Assembly: GCA_024279425.1 (NCBI GenBank)
Contig: JAJRRO010000028.1
Coordinates: 1-64,000, forward strand
Direction: 5' to 3'
Source of the DNA: Bacteroidota bacterium
GTDB lineage: Bacteria; Bacteroidota; Bacteroidia; Flavobacteriales; Flavobacteriaceae
DNA length: 64,000 nt
Notes under the pieces: generated by a model
Databases searched by the model: none
The model's input: only the letters and a program-made list of their open reading frames with translations
What the model was told of the DNA's origin: nothing
Program-made: the position numbers and the translations under genes
Part shown: positions 1-9,900 of the stretch, in pieces
How the letters are laid out: each line of letters starts with the position of its first letter
Position numbering within the stretch: the stretch's first letter is position 1

Positions 1-141
1 ACCATTGCCAAATACATGGGCATATCAACTGAGATAATCAGCGAAGGACTAGGCCATAAATCCTTGAAGACAACCCAAATTTACCTCAAAAATTTTCAGA
101 ACGAAGTCTTGGACGAGGCAAATGAACGCATTGTTGCATAA
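1..141 (+). CDS. Tyrosine recombinase/integrase, C-terminal fragment (partial at window edge)
   Basis: Frame 1 is open from the first base to the TAA at 139-141, giving the last 46 residues of a protein whose start lies outside the window. It contains GLGHKSLKTTQIYLK, the C-terminal signature of phage-type integrases: the LGH box with its conserved histidine, then the catalytic tyrosine about nine residues later, followed by a short basic/acidic tail. The enzyme would cut and rejoin DNA at an attachment site. It ends directly against the 3' half of a tRNA-Asn gene, the usual arrangement where an integrase gene borders its own attachment site. Family assignment is firm; which element it served is unknown. 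Confidence 0.85.
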   Translation, partial: TIAKYMGISTEIISEGLGHKSLKTTQIYLKNFQNEVLDEANERIVA

Positions 142-183
142 TTGTTAATCAGAAGGTCCTTGGTCCGAGTCCAAGAGGGGGAG
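142..183 (+). other. 3' half of a tRNA-Asn(GUU) gene, probable att site
   Basis: The sequence folds as the second half of a tRNA: anticodon loop TTGTTAA (142-148, anticodon GTT), 3' anticodon stem TCAGA, variable loop AGGTC, T stem CTTGG (159-163) pairing exactly with CCAAG (171-175) around the loop TCCGAGT, then a 7-nt acceptor strand (176-182) and discriminator G183. No CCA is encoded, as usual in Bacteroidota. The 5' half is absent: the bases before the loop are the integrase stop codon region and cannot pair with TCAGA. It therefore cannot give a functional tRNA and is best read as the crossover segment left by integration into a tRNA-Asn gene. Confidence 0.8.
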
Positions 184-195
184 CTTTGCACAGAT

Positions 196-232
196 AAGCC
201 TTTCGAGAAATCGAGAGGCTTTTTCTTTTTTT
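196..232 (+). terminator. Rho-independent terminator after the integrase/tRNA junction
   Basis: AAGCCTTTCGA (196-206) and TCGAGAGGCTT (211-221) form an 11-bp stem with one G-T wobble and a GAAA tetraloop, followed by a T-rich run to about 232. Confidence 0.8.
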
Positions 233-420
233 GTAGGTAGAACATAGGCACAACAAATTTGGCCAATCTAAGTGTTTTAAAAGAGGCCAAGTTTAATCAT
301 ATGAAGAAAGTTTTTATCGCTCTCAATTATCAAATATATCCCTTTGATAATATTGGAAAACAATACAGTTCTATTTAAGGCTAGTTTACAATTATTTATG
401 GGTTAATTCAATTTTTATTT
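233..420. other. Gap between terminator and IS element
   Basis: AT-rich, no convincing coding frame, RNA or repeat seen. Any short minus-strand frame crossing the tRNA remnant is an artefact. Confidence 0.5.
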
Positions 421-540
421 TGACTCGTCGATTGAGTGCAAAAAACGGTCATAGTATACCACCCTCGCCGGACGAAAGTGAACCGTTAAAAAAGTCGATT
501 CTATTTGTAAAAAGTCAAAGGTCTTTTTGTTAAAAAGACA

Positions 541-2085
541 ATGGCCAACAAACAAATAGACATGCGAAAAGTAAAACAGATTTTCAAGTTATACAGCGAG
601 GGCACAAGCAAGCGCCAGATAAGTTCGAGACTAGGGCTATCGCGCAACACCATCACCAAGTACATAGCTTTTTTCAAGCGTTACCAGCTTACCGATTACG
701 AGGTCTCGGCAATGACCCTGGAAGAGCTGCACAAGCTCTTCAAATCTGATCAAAAGCCGAAAAGCGAACAGTTGTCGGCCCTGGAAAAGTACTTTCCCTA
801 TTTTGATAAAGAACTGCGCAGGACCGGAGTTACCAGACAACTGCTCTGGCAAGAATATTATGCAAAACACCCCGATGGGTTCAAGGTATCACAATTCAAG
901 TACTGGTATAACGAATGGGCCAAAGAGGTGTCGCCCGTGATGCATTTTACGCATAAGGCGGGCGATAAACTCTTCATCGATTATACGGGCAAGAAACTCA
1001 CCATTGTAGATCGTCATACGGGAGAATTGCAAGACCTGGAGGTTTTCGTATGTGTGCTGGGCAGTAGCCAATATACCTATGTAGAAGCTTGCGCAAGCCA
1101 AAAGAAGGAAGATTTCATACGTAGTGTCGAGAATGCCCTTTGGTTCTATGGCGGTGTTCCCCGCGCCCTGGTCCCCGACAATCTTAAGTCCGCCGTGACC
1201 AAGAGCAGTCGTTACGAACCCAAGGTCAATGAGACCTTTGCCGATTTTGCGGAACACTATGAAACCGCCGTACTGCCTACCAGAACATACAAGCCGAGGG
1301 ACAAGGCCATAGTGGAGAATGCGGTACGTATAATATACACCAGGGTCTTCGCGCCATTACGTCATCAGACCTTCCATAGCGTACCGGACATCAACAAGGC
1401 CATACGTTCGCTCTTGGAGGGGCATAACAAAATGTCCTTCAGGGGAAGGGAGTATTCCCGTTACCCCTTGTTCGAGGAAGTGGAGAAACAAGAACTAAGG
1501 CCCTTGCCCCTAAAAAAGTACGAGATCAAATCATACGCCAAAGGAACGGTACACAAGAACAGTCACATCTACTTCAACAAGGACAAACATTACTACAGCG
1601 TTCCTTATGCGCATATAGGAAAACGCATCAAGATCATCTACTCGGATAGTCTAGTGGAGATATTCTATAAACTCGAACGTTTGGCAGCACACCCAAGGGA
1701 AAGAAAGAAATATGCCTACACAACGATTAAGGAACACATGCCCTCACATCATCGCTTTATAAGTGAATGGAGCAGCGAAAAGTTCATTGCATGGGCAGGA
1801 CATATCGGGGAGAACTGCAAAACATATATTATCAAGATACTCGATAAGAAGCAGCATCCCGAACAATCCTATAAATCATGTCTGGGCGTATTGCATCTGA
1901 CCAAAAAAGTAGGCAAAACCCGATTGGACAATGCCTGTAAAAGAGCATTGGACTATGGAGCATACAACTATAATATGATCGAACGCATCTTGAAAAACGG
2001 ATGGGACAGCCTTGATGAGAACATCGAACAAGAAATCGATATGCCTACCCATGAAAACATCAGAGGTGGTCATTATTACAAGTAA
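541..2085 (+). CDS. istA: IS21 family transposase IstA
   Basis: Transposase of 514 aa that cuts and joins the IS ends with the help of the IstB ATPase. An N-terminal helix-turn-helix (about residues 8-45, with the recognition-helix segment SRNTITKYI) is followed by an rve/integrase-core DDE domain. The catalytic acids visible are D147 (FIDYTGK), D213 (VPDNLKS) and E259 (KAIVENAV). Beyond this lies the Mu-type C-terminal domain. Full length for the family and apparently intact. The start ATG follows the left terminal repeats, and the stop is 24 bp before istB, the standard operon order. Confidence 0.95.
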   Translation: MANKQIDMRKVKQIFKLYSEGTSKRQISSRLGLSRNTITKYIAFFKRYQLTDYEVSAMTLEELHKLFKSDQKPKSEQLSALEKYFPYFDKELRRTGVTRQLLWQEYYAKHPDGFKVSQFKYWYNEWAKEVSPVMHFTHKAGDKLFIDYTGKKLTIVDRHTGELQDLEVFVCVLGSSQYTYVEACASQKKEDFIRSVENALWFYGGVPRALVPDNLKSAVTKSSRYEPKVNETFADFAEHYETAVLPTRTYKPRDKAIVENAVRIIYTRVFAPLRHQTFHSVPDINKAIRSLLEGHNKMSFRGREYSRYPLFEEVEKQELRPLPLKKYEIKSYAKGTVHKNSHIYFNKDKHYYSVPYAHIGKRIKIIYSDSLVEIFYKLERLAAHPRERKKYAYTTIKEHMPSHHRFISEWSSEKFIAWAGHIGENCKTYIIKILDKKQHPEQSYKSCLGVLHLTKKVGKTRLDNACKRALDYGAYNYNMIERILKNGWDSLDENIEQEIDMPTHENIRGGHYYK

Positions 2086-2109
2086 AATAGAAACATTAAA
2101 ACCGCAAAT

Positions 2110-2840
2110 ATGAATACACAAACATTAGAACAGATGAAACAATTAAGGCTCCATGGAATGCTCAGAGCCTTCAACACCAGTCTATCCTCGCAGAGTATCG
2201 ACTACACCAATGATGAGCTAATCGCTTATCTGATGCAATCCGAATGGGACGATAGGCAGAACCGAAAGATAGAACGCCTGACCAAATCGGCCAAGTTCAG
2301 GTATAGTGCCGTGATGGAGAATATCGATTATGACCCGACCAGGAAGATCGACAAAAACCAAATACAACGCTTCAACAGTTGCGACTTTGTAAAGCAGAAA
2401 GGTAACATACTCATCACAGGAAGTACCGGTGCAGGAAAAAGTTATATGGCTTCTGCCATAGGCCACCAAGCCTGTTCCTTAGGTTACAAGGTCATGTACT
2501 TCAACACCACCAAACTCTTTACCATGCTAAAAACATCAAAAGCGGATGGCTCTTATATAAAGCAAATAAACAAGTTAGAAAAGCAAGACCTACTAATACT
2601 TGACGACTTTGGTCTCAAAGGTCTAGACAACATCAATAGACACTCTTTTATGGAAATCATCGAAGACAGGCATGGAAAAAATCAACTATAATAGCTTCTC
2701 AACTACCCGTAGAGGCATGGCACGAGACCATTGGCGAACAAACCATTGCAGATGCGATTTTAGACAGGCTTGTTCATACAGCTCATAGAATTGATATAAA
2801 GGGGGAATCAATGCGAAAAAAACTAAAAAATAAACAGTAA
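2110..2840 (+). pseudogene. istB: IS21 helper ATPase IstB, frameshifted
   Basis: The first frame (2110-2691, 193 aa) holds the IstB N-terminal domain and an AAA+ core with Walker A GSTGAGKS and Walker B LLILDDFG. It stops early, just after the HGK motif. The missing end ([16 protein letters not shown] and onward to the TAA at 2838-2840) is present in the -1 frame from 2682. The shift maps to the A run at 2676-2681; one more A would restore an uninterrupted protein of about 243 aa, normal for IstB. The simplest reading is a one-base deletion. However, A_AAA_AAT in the zero frame also fits a -1 slippery heptamer, so ribosomal or transcriptional slippage cannot be excluded. Confidence 0.85.
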
Positions 2841-2940
2841 ATTTAACCACAAAGGAATCGACTTTGAGCACTTAGTTTGCTATGCTCACTTTCATCCGGC
2901 GCACGTGGTTCACTTTGACCGGCTCATCCATAAAGGTCAA

Positions 2941-3339
2941 CAAATCGGATAACAAATTATTTCAACTGTTCCAACCTATTGAAAATCAGTTTAGGTAGAA
3001 AAAGGTTCATCGGTGGGCAGCGATTCGAACCGGTATGTTTTTCTGCAATATGCAATGATTGATACACCAGTTTATTTCTTTATCTTTAGTTCCATAAAAG
3101 GTTATTTAACGAAACTATTAAAAAAGACGGAAGATGGCAATAGGGCAGCACCGACTAACTGAGTTTTTATTTTAGTGCCTTAAAACGGCCGTTATGGATG
3201 TGTAAATTAAACTCTGTCTGATGTTTCATTCCCTTCGAGGGTACCCCCAAAGGGAATGGTTGCTAAATCAAAAAGAAATGAACATATTTACTTGTTGTCT
3301 TTGAAACTTAATGTTTCTTTGATTTTCATCATTTAAACA
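2941..3339. other. Gap downstream of the IS element
   Basis: No gene seen. It contains a hairpin, CATTCCCTT (3227-3235) against AAGGGAATG (3250-3258), whose loop holds the palindrome GGGTACCC. No T tract follows on either strand, so its role as a terminator of the minus-strand regulator gene is doubtful. Confidence 0.4.
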
Positions 3340-4359
3340 TTATAAAGAGGATTCCCTTTCTATCAATATTGGTTTTAATATAACAGTTTGGTGTTTTGTC
3401 TTAACATCTTTATTAGCAATATTATAAAAAAGTAAATTACAAGCTGTCTTACCTATTTCATAACCAGATTGATCTATGGTCGTCAAAGATGGTTCTATGA
3501 CTTCTGACATAGGTTCATTACTAAAACCAACTATGGCAATCTCATCTGGAATAATTTTCCCAATACCTTTAAGATACTTTATAGCCCCAATTGCTGCCAT
3601 GTCATTTGCTGAAAAAACCCCATCTACACCTTCATTATCATTAAGTATTTTTTCAATAGAATTATACCCATCTTGTTCCATAAGCCTGGATGTTATTACA
3701 AGCTCTCTGTCAAAGGAAATTCCTTGCGACTTTAAAGCTTCTTTATAGCCTTTAAGCCTGTTTTTATATATTTCCAAGGTTTGAGGTCCAGAAAAATGCA
3801 CAATTTTTTTACAACCCTTGTTTATCAAGTGAATAGTAGCCTCATAGGCAGCTAACTCATCATCAATCAATACTTTACTGTTGTTGCCCAGCACTTCACA
3901 ATGTCTATCAAAGAATACTAATGGAATATTATTCTGTTCAAAGTGTTTTAGGTGCCCCCCGTCCTCAGTTTCCATGGAAACTGAAACCAAAACTCCATCA
4001 ACCCTATTAGAAATTAGGTTGTCGACAATACTCTTCTCCCTTTCAAGCCCTTCCAGAGATTGACATATTATTACATTATATCCTTTTGCAAATGCCATTT
4101 CTTCGATACCAGCAATAGCGGAAGAGAAAAAATGCCGTGAAATTCGGGGAACTATGACCCCAATGGTGTTTGACTTATTTTTTCTAAGATTTGAGGCTAG
4201 TAAATTTCTGTGGTAACCAAGCTTTTTAGCTTTTAAAAGTACTTTGCCTTTAGTTTTCTGTGTTACCCTATTGCTATTGTTGAGCGCTCTTGAAACTGTT
4301 GAACTATCAATTTCCAGTGCCTTTGCAATTTCATGAATGGTAGTTTTACGTTTCTTCAT
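3340..4359 (-). CDS. LacI-family transcriptional regulator
   Basis: 339 aa, full length for the family. The N-terminal LacI helix-turn-helix covers residues 5-50 (TIHEIAKALEIDSSTVSRAL, then the hinge-helix region ending in LASNLR). A periplasmic-binding-protein-like effector domain follows from about residue 62 (NTIGVIVPRISRHFF) to the end. It would bind a palindromic operator and release it on binding a sugar or uronate. As the first gene of the polysaccharide locus and transcribed away from it, it is a likely local regulator. A LacI-style palindrome sits upstream of kduI at 31230-31245. The pairing of this protein with that site is inference. Confidence 0.9.
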   Translation of the reverse strand: MKKRKTTIHEIAKALEIDSSTVSRALNNSNRVTQKTKGKVLLKAKKLGYHRNLLASNLRKNKSNTIGVIVPRISRHFFSSAIAGIEEMAFAKGYNVIICQSLEGLEREKSIVDNLISNRVDGVLVSVSMETEDGGHLKHFEQNNIPLVFFDRHCEVLGNNSKVLIDDELAAYEATIHLINKGCKKIVHFSGPQTLEIYKNRLKGYKEALKSQGISFDRELVITSRLMEQDGYNSIEKILNDNEGVDGVFSANDMAAIGAIKYLKGIGKIIPDEIAIVGFSNEPMSEVIEPSLTTIDQSGYEIGKTACNLLFYNIANKDVKTKHQTVILKPILIERESSL

Positions 4360-4661
4360 TTTTAATCAAACAAATTGTTCATGACATGAAAATGTCGAGT
4401 ACATTTCTTCTTGTTCCAATACTTATGTTTTAAGCATAAACTATATATTCCGTATAAATTAACGGGGGTCCATTATTTAAAACACTTTCTTCAATAAAAG
4501 CATGGGGTCAAAACCCGGTCATTCGCTTTCAAATTAGTTTGTAATAAGATTTTTTTCCAGAATTCGATAAACTTTCGGATTACGGATATGCCCTATGTTT
4601 TCTCTACTATGTCTGTTACAGAAGTTTGTAGATAAAGATAGCTATCTTTTTTAAAAGTAAT
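4360..4661. other. Intergenic region upstream of the LacI-type gene, with a 16-bp palindrome
   Basis: This holds the promoter region of the minus-strand regulator. No gene is seen. AAAGATAGCTATCTTT (4634-4649) is a perfect palindrome followed by T residues. It could be an operator or a short hairpin. Confidence 0.4.
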
Positions 4662-4685
4662 GTGAGAAAAGTCCAATTTAGGGGT

Positions 4686-4850
4686 ATGCGAAGCATTAAA
4701 GATTATAGCGAAAAGTTGTTTGTTGATTTCCAGTTGGGCGAACACGAGTCGGAAGACAATTTTCATTTTAGGCCGGAAGAGGTTTTATACCTTTCATCTC
4801 AAGGCGTGTTCACAAAATATACCATAGTAGCAGTGTTCAAAAGAGCATAG
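4686..4850 (+). CDS. Small hypothetical protein (doubtful)
   Basis: A 54-codon frame from ATG 4686 (or 62 codons from GTG 4662). No signal peptide, membrane segment or recognised domain. The segment PEEVLYLSSQGVFTKYTI faintly recalls the start of a LytTR DNA-binding domain, so it may be a remnant of a longer regulator. It lies between the LacI-type gene and the sigma factor with no operon partner. It may not be a gene at all. Confidence 0.2.
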   Translation: MRSIKDYSEKLFVDFQLGEHESEDNFHFRPEEVLYLSSQGVFTKYTIVAVFKRA

Positions 4851-4923
4851 TCTCTAGAGTGTTTTTTGGTGGGAGGGTTACTTAATGTTATCAGCAACAG
4901 AAAGTTGATAATCTAATTTTATA

Positions 4924-5514
4924 TCAAAATGATTTTTTCAAACCATACCTTATAAAAAAGAAGAAAATTGCTTCAAAATTTTTCTTGAGTTTATTATGAA
5001 GAATCCCAAAGGCCTTGGTAATTTGTGCCTCCACAGTTTTAATAGAAATGTTTAGATGTTCGGCAATTTCTAGATTAGTCAATCCCTCTTTTTTGCTGAG
5101 TGTGAATATTTTACGGCATTTCGGAGGAAGGTTTTGGGCTTCTGTCGCAATCATGGAAATCATTTTATCAATGACGTTCTCATCTACATTATCGACCACG
5201 TTCGCTAAAGATTCGAAATACTCTTTCTCAAGTAGGGATACAGCCTGATTTTTTTTATAGGTATTTATAAATTCGTTATAAACAGAGGTAAATAAGAAAC
5301 TCTGAAGAGAATATTTACTATTCATTTTCTCTCTGAACTGCCAGGTTTTTAGAAATACAGTTTGAACAATATCCTGGGCGAAAGCCTCATTATTAATCAG
5401 CGTAAGCGCATAGGCATACAGTCTTCTATGATATTTGTCCAGTAAATAAACATATGCCAATTCCTCTCCTTTTTTGAGCTGGGCTATTAGAAATTTTTGG
5501 TCCTCGAAATCCAT
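4924..5514 (-). CDS. ECF RNA polymerase sigma factor (Bacteroidota type)
   Basis: 196 aa. The sigma-2 region spans about residues 20-90 (AYVYLLDKYHRRLYAYAL, then AQDIVQTVFLKTWQ). Sigma-4 spans about residues 125-180 with the helix-turn-helix GLTNLEIAEHLNISIKTVEAQI. The protein directs RNA polymerase to target promoters once released from its anti-sigma partner. It is transcribed divergently from the FecR gene at 5637, and the STN-bearing SusC lies just beyond. Together these form the trans-envelope switch known for Bacteroidota glycan loci, in which the receptor senses substrate, FecR is relieved and sigma drives susCD. That this sigma acts on this locus is inference from position. Confidence 0.93.
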   Translation of the reverse strand: MDFEDQKFLIAQLKKGEELAYVYLLDKYHRRLYAYALTLINNEAFAQDIVQTVFLKTWQFREKMNSKYSLQSFLFTSVYNEFINTYKKNQAVSLLEKEYFESLANVVDNVDENVIDKMISMIATEAQNLPPKCRKIFTLSKKEGLTNLEIAEHLNISIKTVEAQITKAFGILHNKLKKNFEAIFFFFIRYGLKKSF

Positions 5515-5540
5515 TGGTAATTTTGATTATTGTATAATAT

Positions 5541-5558
5541 TTGTCAATTTAATGACAA
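5541..5558. promoter_or_regulatory. Inverted repeat in the sigma/anti-sigma divergent promoter region
   Basis: TTGTCA-N6-TGACAA is a perfect 6-bp inverted repeat placed between the divergent sigma and FecR genes. It could be an operator acting on either promoter. No binding protein can be named. Confidence 0.4.
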
Positions 5559-5636
5559 TATAAAAAAAAATTGGAAAAAAAGTAAGGGTATTGCAGATCT
5601 GTCTTGTATTACTACATATTAACCACTTTCTCAGAA

Positions 5637-6791
5637 ATGAGTCCGAAAATAGAAGAAATACTTGTAAAATTTTTGTCGAAATCGGCAAATACTTCAGAGT
5701 TGAACGAACTTGACCGTTGGGTTCAGAGAAGTGAAAACAGACCTATTTTCAGAAATTTTATTGAAACACATTATGCTATCACTATTGGTATGAACGAGCC
5801 GGATAAGAACGAAATACGTGAACGAATAATACGGGAAATACGAAAAGATAAAAATGTTTTTCGAAGGATGAAGTTTGCAAAATACTTAAAGTATGCTGCT
5901 ATTGCTATCCTACTCATAGGAATAGGCTTTTTCTTCAGAGAGGATTTAATTACTAATCACAAGCAAGAAATCATACAACCGATCGAAGACAATATCGTTC
6001 TGGAGTTGGGCAATGGTGAAACGAGAATAATCATGGAAGGTGGTCTATCTCGAGTAACAAGTGCGGATGGGAACGTTATAGGGCAGCAAAGTGGAAATAA
6101 ATTGATTTATCTAAAACCAAATATGACCGATAAGTTGATCTACAATACGCTTACAATCCCCTATGGAAAACGTTTTGATATTATCCTTTCGGATGGAACT
6201 CATATTTTTCTAAACTCCGGAAGCACAATAAAATACCCCGTTTCCTTCATACGAGGGCAAAAAAGAGAAATATTCCTTGAAGGGGAAGCTTTTTTTGAAG
6301 TTTCACATAACAAAAAAGATTCTTTTGTCGTAATAGCCAATGAAATGGAAGTAGAGGTTTACGGAACTAAGTTCAATGTAACCACTTATGAAGAAGATTT
6401 GGAAGCATCGGTCGTTTTAATCTCTGGGTCTGTGGGGTTTTCGGTAAAAGGAATGACATCTGACGATCAAGTACTACTTGAGCCGGGGTTCAAAGGTGCT
6501 TTTAATCGGAACAATATGCAAATCTCCATTGAGAAAGTCAATAAGGCTATTTATACTTCTTGGCTTAGGGGCAATATGGTCTTCAGAGATGCGCCTTTTG
6601 AAAATATTATTAAAAAATTAGAACGCCAGTACAATGTCATAATCATTAACAATAATAAAAAGCTTGCAAATGAGACTTTTAATGCGACCATTGAGGTCGA
6701 CCGTGAAACTATCGAGCAAGTTTTTGAGTATTTTAAAAGAATACATCAAATCGAATATCAGATATTCAATAATAAAATTATAATTAACTGA
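5637..6791 (+). CDS. FecR-family anti-sigma factor
   Basis: Inner-membrane protein of 384 aa from ATG 5637 (MSPKIEEIL). An ATG at 5604 would add eleven residues that do not fit the family. The N-terminal cytoplasmic part, about 80 residues, would hold the sigma factor. One membrane helix follows (about 81-98, YLKYAAIAILLIGIGFFF). The periplasmic FecR domain starts near residue 180 (TIPYGKRFDIILSDGTHIFLN, then the box FLEGEAFFEVSH). The C-terminal DUF4974/STN-like segment (FRDAPFENIIKKLERQYNV) contacts the receptor's signalling domain in characterised systems. It sits between the sigma gene and susC, which supports the sensing role. Confidence 0.93.
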   Translation: MSPKIEEILVKFLSKSANTSELNELDRWVQRSENRPIFRNFIETHYAITIGMNEPDKNEIRERIIREIRKDKNVFRRMKFAKYLKYAAIAILLIGIGFFFREDLITNHKQEIIQPIEDNIVLELGNGETRIIMEGGLSRVTSADGNVIGQQSGNKLIYLKPNMTDKLIYNTLTIPYGKRFDIILSDGTHIFLNSGSTIKYPVSFIRGQKREIFLEGEAFFEVSHNKKDSFVVIANEMEVEVYGTKFNVTTYEEDLEASVVLISGSVGFSVKGMTSDDQVLLEPGFKGAFNRNNMQISIEKVNKAIYTSWLRGNMVFRDAPFENIIKKLERQYNVIIINNNKKLANETFNATIEVDRETIEQVFEYFKRIHQIEYQIFNNKIIIN

Positions 6792-6863
6792 AGAATTAAT
6801 TAAATATTCTGCCTATGAACCAACTTAATTGAAAGAACACAAAAAAAATTGCACTTTGTACAT

Positions 6864-6887
6864 CCCTTTTTACTAGGAGTAAAAGGG
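6864..6887 (+). other. Hairpin in the susC leader
   Basis: CCCTTTTTACT and AGTAAAAGGG pair with one bulged T and an AGG loop, about 90 bp before susC. It lacks a following T tract. It could end the fecR transcript or fold in the susC leader mRNA. Confidence 0.4.
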
Positions 6888-6973
6888 TTAAAAATCAGGG
6901 AATGCTGACACATCCCCCGATTATAAAATGCGGCTAACCAAAAGGAATAACCACTATTAAACATCTTAAAATT

Positions 6974-9900
6974 ATGAAAAAAAGAGTAAAGTCCAAAGCG
7001 CTTTTGCCTTGGAAATTCGATTTTGACCTGAAAATGAAACTATCATTATTTATTGCCTGCCTGATTACGGTCGTGGGACAAGCGAATTCGGCATATTCCC
7101 AGCGCACCAAAATTTCATTGAAGCTAGATAATGTCTCCATATTGACGGTAATGGATGAAATTGAAGAGAAAACAGAATTTAGGTTTATTTTCAATACGAA
7201 AGCAGTAGATACCGACCAAAAAATTTCTATAAACATAACAAAGAAGCGAATAGACCAAATCCTTCCATTGTTGTTTCCTGAAGGTGACACCTTTTATGAG
7301 ATTTACGACCGTAAGATTTTACTAAAAAAAACGAAACCTCAGAAACTGGATCAATCTTCGAATACGCTTCCAATTATTATTGAACAGTTTCAGGTTACTG
7401 GTATCGTAACCGATCAAGATGGAGGGCCTTTGCCAGCCGCAAACATTGTCGAGAAAGGAACTGTTAATGGTGTGACAACAGATTTTGATGGTAGTTTCTC
7501 CATCAGACTTGAAGATGAAAATGCTATTTTGGTGGTATCCTATATTGGTTTTACTACAAAAGAAGTGCCTGTAGATGGGCAAACAACTTTGAACATTTCA
7601 TTAGAGGAGAGTACCTCGGGCTTGGGAGAAGTAGTTGTCATTGGTTATGGTTCTGTAAAGAAATCTGATTTAACAGGTTCTGTTGCTTCGATCAAATCAG
7701 AGGACTTGAATAGTTTTCCTACCGCCGATGCTATTCAGGCATTGCAAGGAAGGGCTGCGGGCGTTGTAGTGCAATCAGCAAACGGCGGTGAGCCAGGAGC
7801 GGACTATACCATAACGATCAGAGGTAATACTTCAATTAATTCTTCAAATAACCCTTTAATCGTTGTAGATGGTTTTCCACGGGCTTCTCTTCCTCCCGCT
7901 CAGGACATAAAATCTATTGAAATACTAAAAGATGCATCGGCAACTGCTATTTATGGTTCTAGAGGGGCAAATGGAGTAGTGATGGTTACTACCAAAAGAG
8001 GAAAGCCAGGAAAGCCGACAATTAATTACAGTGGTTCTTTTTCCACACAGGAAATATTAAATGAGTATGACCTTTTAGATGCACGACAATTCGCGGAGTA
8101 TATGAATGAGTTGGATGTGCTTGGGGGTAATGCCCCAAATTTCACGAACCCCACATCATTAGGGACGGGAACAGATTGGCAAAATGAGATATTACAAACA
8201 GGTTTTATACAAGACCACAATCTTTCCGTTTCAGGCGGAAGTGATGATGTTCGTTATTATGTCTCTGGTACATTCTACGATCAAGAGGGCATAATTATGA
8301 ACTCTGATTTTAAGAGGTATTCTTTGACCAGTAATTTAGACGCCAAAATATCCCGTCGCGCAAGAATGGGAGTAAACCTCTTCGTTAGAAGACACAGTAG
8401 TAATCAAATATCATCACAAGAAGGAACCCCAGGAAGTCAGGGAGGAGGAACACTTACTTCTGCCTTGGTTTTTACACCAACAGTTGGCGTTCTTGATAGT
8501 GATGGAATCACCTATTCTACGGATCCTAATTTGCTAGGGTTTGATAACCCTATTGCCATGATAAGGGAAAGGACATCTGAAAATATAACAGATTACCTAC
8601 AATCAAGTGTTAATTTAGAATATGATGTTACAAATCATTTAAAATTCCGAACCGTTTTCGGAGCCACTATTTCTAACGGTATGTTAGGTCGATATGAATC
8701 GAGTAGATTATTTTTTGCAGGTGGTTTTGGTGGAATAGCGACTATAACCACTAGAAAGAATACCTCGTTGTTGTCGGAAAATTATTTTACCTATACCAAT
8801 AGTTTTGGACGTGAGCAAGACCATGCGCTAACAGTTTTGGCCGGATTCTCCTATGGGTCAGATAAATCAGCGAACGTAACGTCAAAAGCAAGTGGATTCT
8901 TAACAGACTCTTCCCTTTATTGGAATTTGGGTTCTGCAGCTGTTTTTGAGCGGCCATCTTCCTTCCTAGGTGAAAGGGAGTTAATTTCGTACTATGGCAG
9001 GATTAACTATAATTATAAGGATCGTTATCTTTTGACCGCAACCGGGAGAAATGATGGATCTTCGACCCTTGCGGAAGGCAACAAATGGAACTTTTTTCCA
9101 TCAGGTGCTTTTGCTTGGAATATGCATAATGAAAACTTCTTAAGCCAATCAAACGTTTTTAGTCGCGTAAAATTAAGGGCTAGTTATGGTATTTCAGGTA
9201 ATCAATCTGTTGCTGAGTATTCTTCATTGGCAAAGTTACGTTTTGTTTTGGCCGTTTTTAACGGCTCTCCTGTTAATGCTGTGAGTCCGTTGAGCCTTGC
9301 CAATACTGAATTGACATGGGAGCGGACGGAACAAGCTGATTTTGGAGTAGATTTGGGCTTGCTCAATGATAAAATCATGTTTACGGCCGACTACTACGAT
9401 ATGACTACTTCAAGGCTTCTTTTTGAAGCACCGATCCCGGCTTATATAGGGGTAGGTAATACGTATTTAAAAAACATTGGGAAAACAGGCAACAAAGGAA
9501 TTGAGCTATCTCTTCAGGTTCGTGATATTATTAAACCCATTAAATGGAATACCAGTTTTAATATCTCGTTCAATAAGAATGTAGTTAAAAAGCTTCCTGA
9601 TGATGGTGCGGATATCTTTTACTCTTCAAGGCCAGGGAATTTCGTAGGTATAAATAATACTCATGTATTGCGAGAAGGAGAGCCCATAGGACTTATGTAC
9701 GGGTATGTATATGAAGGGGTGCAACAAAGCGGTGATGAATTGCTGACCGGAGCGGAAGGTATAGGTGGTGAACGGTTTAGAGATATAACTCCAGATGGGA
9801 TATTAGACGAGGAAGATCGTACCGTAATCGGCGACCCAAATCCGGATTTTAGTTGGGGATGGAACAATAGCTTTGACTTTAAAGGGTTTGATTTGAATAT

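Larger units (their letters stand above)
421..2939 (+). mobile_element. IS21-family insertion sequence (istA + frameshifted istB)
   Basis: The istA-istB pair is flanked by related end segments in opposite orientation. On the left are GCCGGACGAAAGTGA (467-481) and AAAGTCGATTC (491-501). On the right their reverse complements appear at 2886-2900 (one mismatch) and 2855-2865, with a further related copy at 2911-2923. Multiple internal terminal repeats of this kind are typical of IS21 ends. The outer limits are set by TGAC at 421 and GTCA at 2936-2939; these are tentative, since no target-site duplication is visible. The istB lesion suggests the copy may no longer move by itself. Confidence 0.7.

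Noticed and set aside
889-1257. Minus-strand open frames inside istA
   Set aside because: Antisense shadows of an intact transposase with all catalytic residues.
3010-3060. A stretch whose reverse complement contains GGTTCGAATC-like T-loop sequence, suggesting a tRNA
   Set aside because: The flanking bases do not form a T stem and no acceptor or anticodon arm can be built on either strand.
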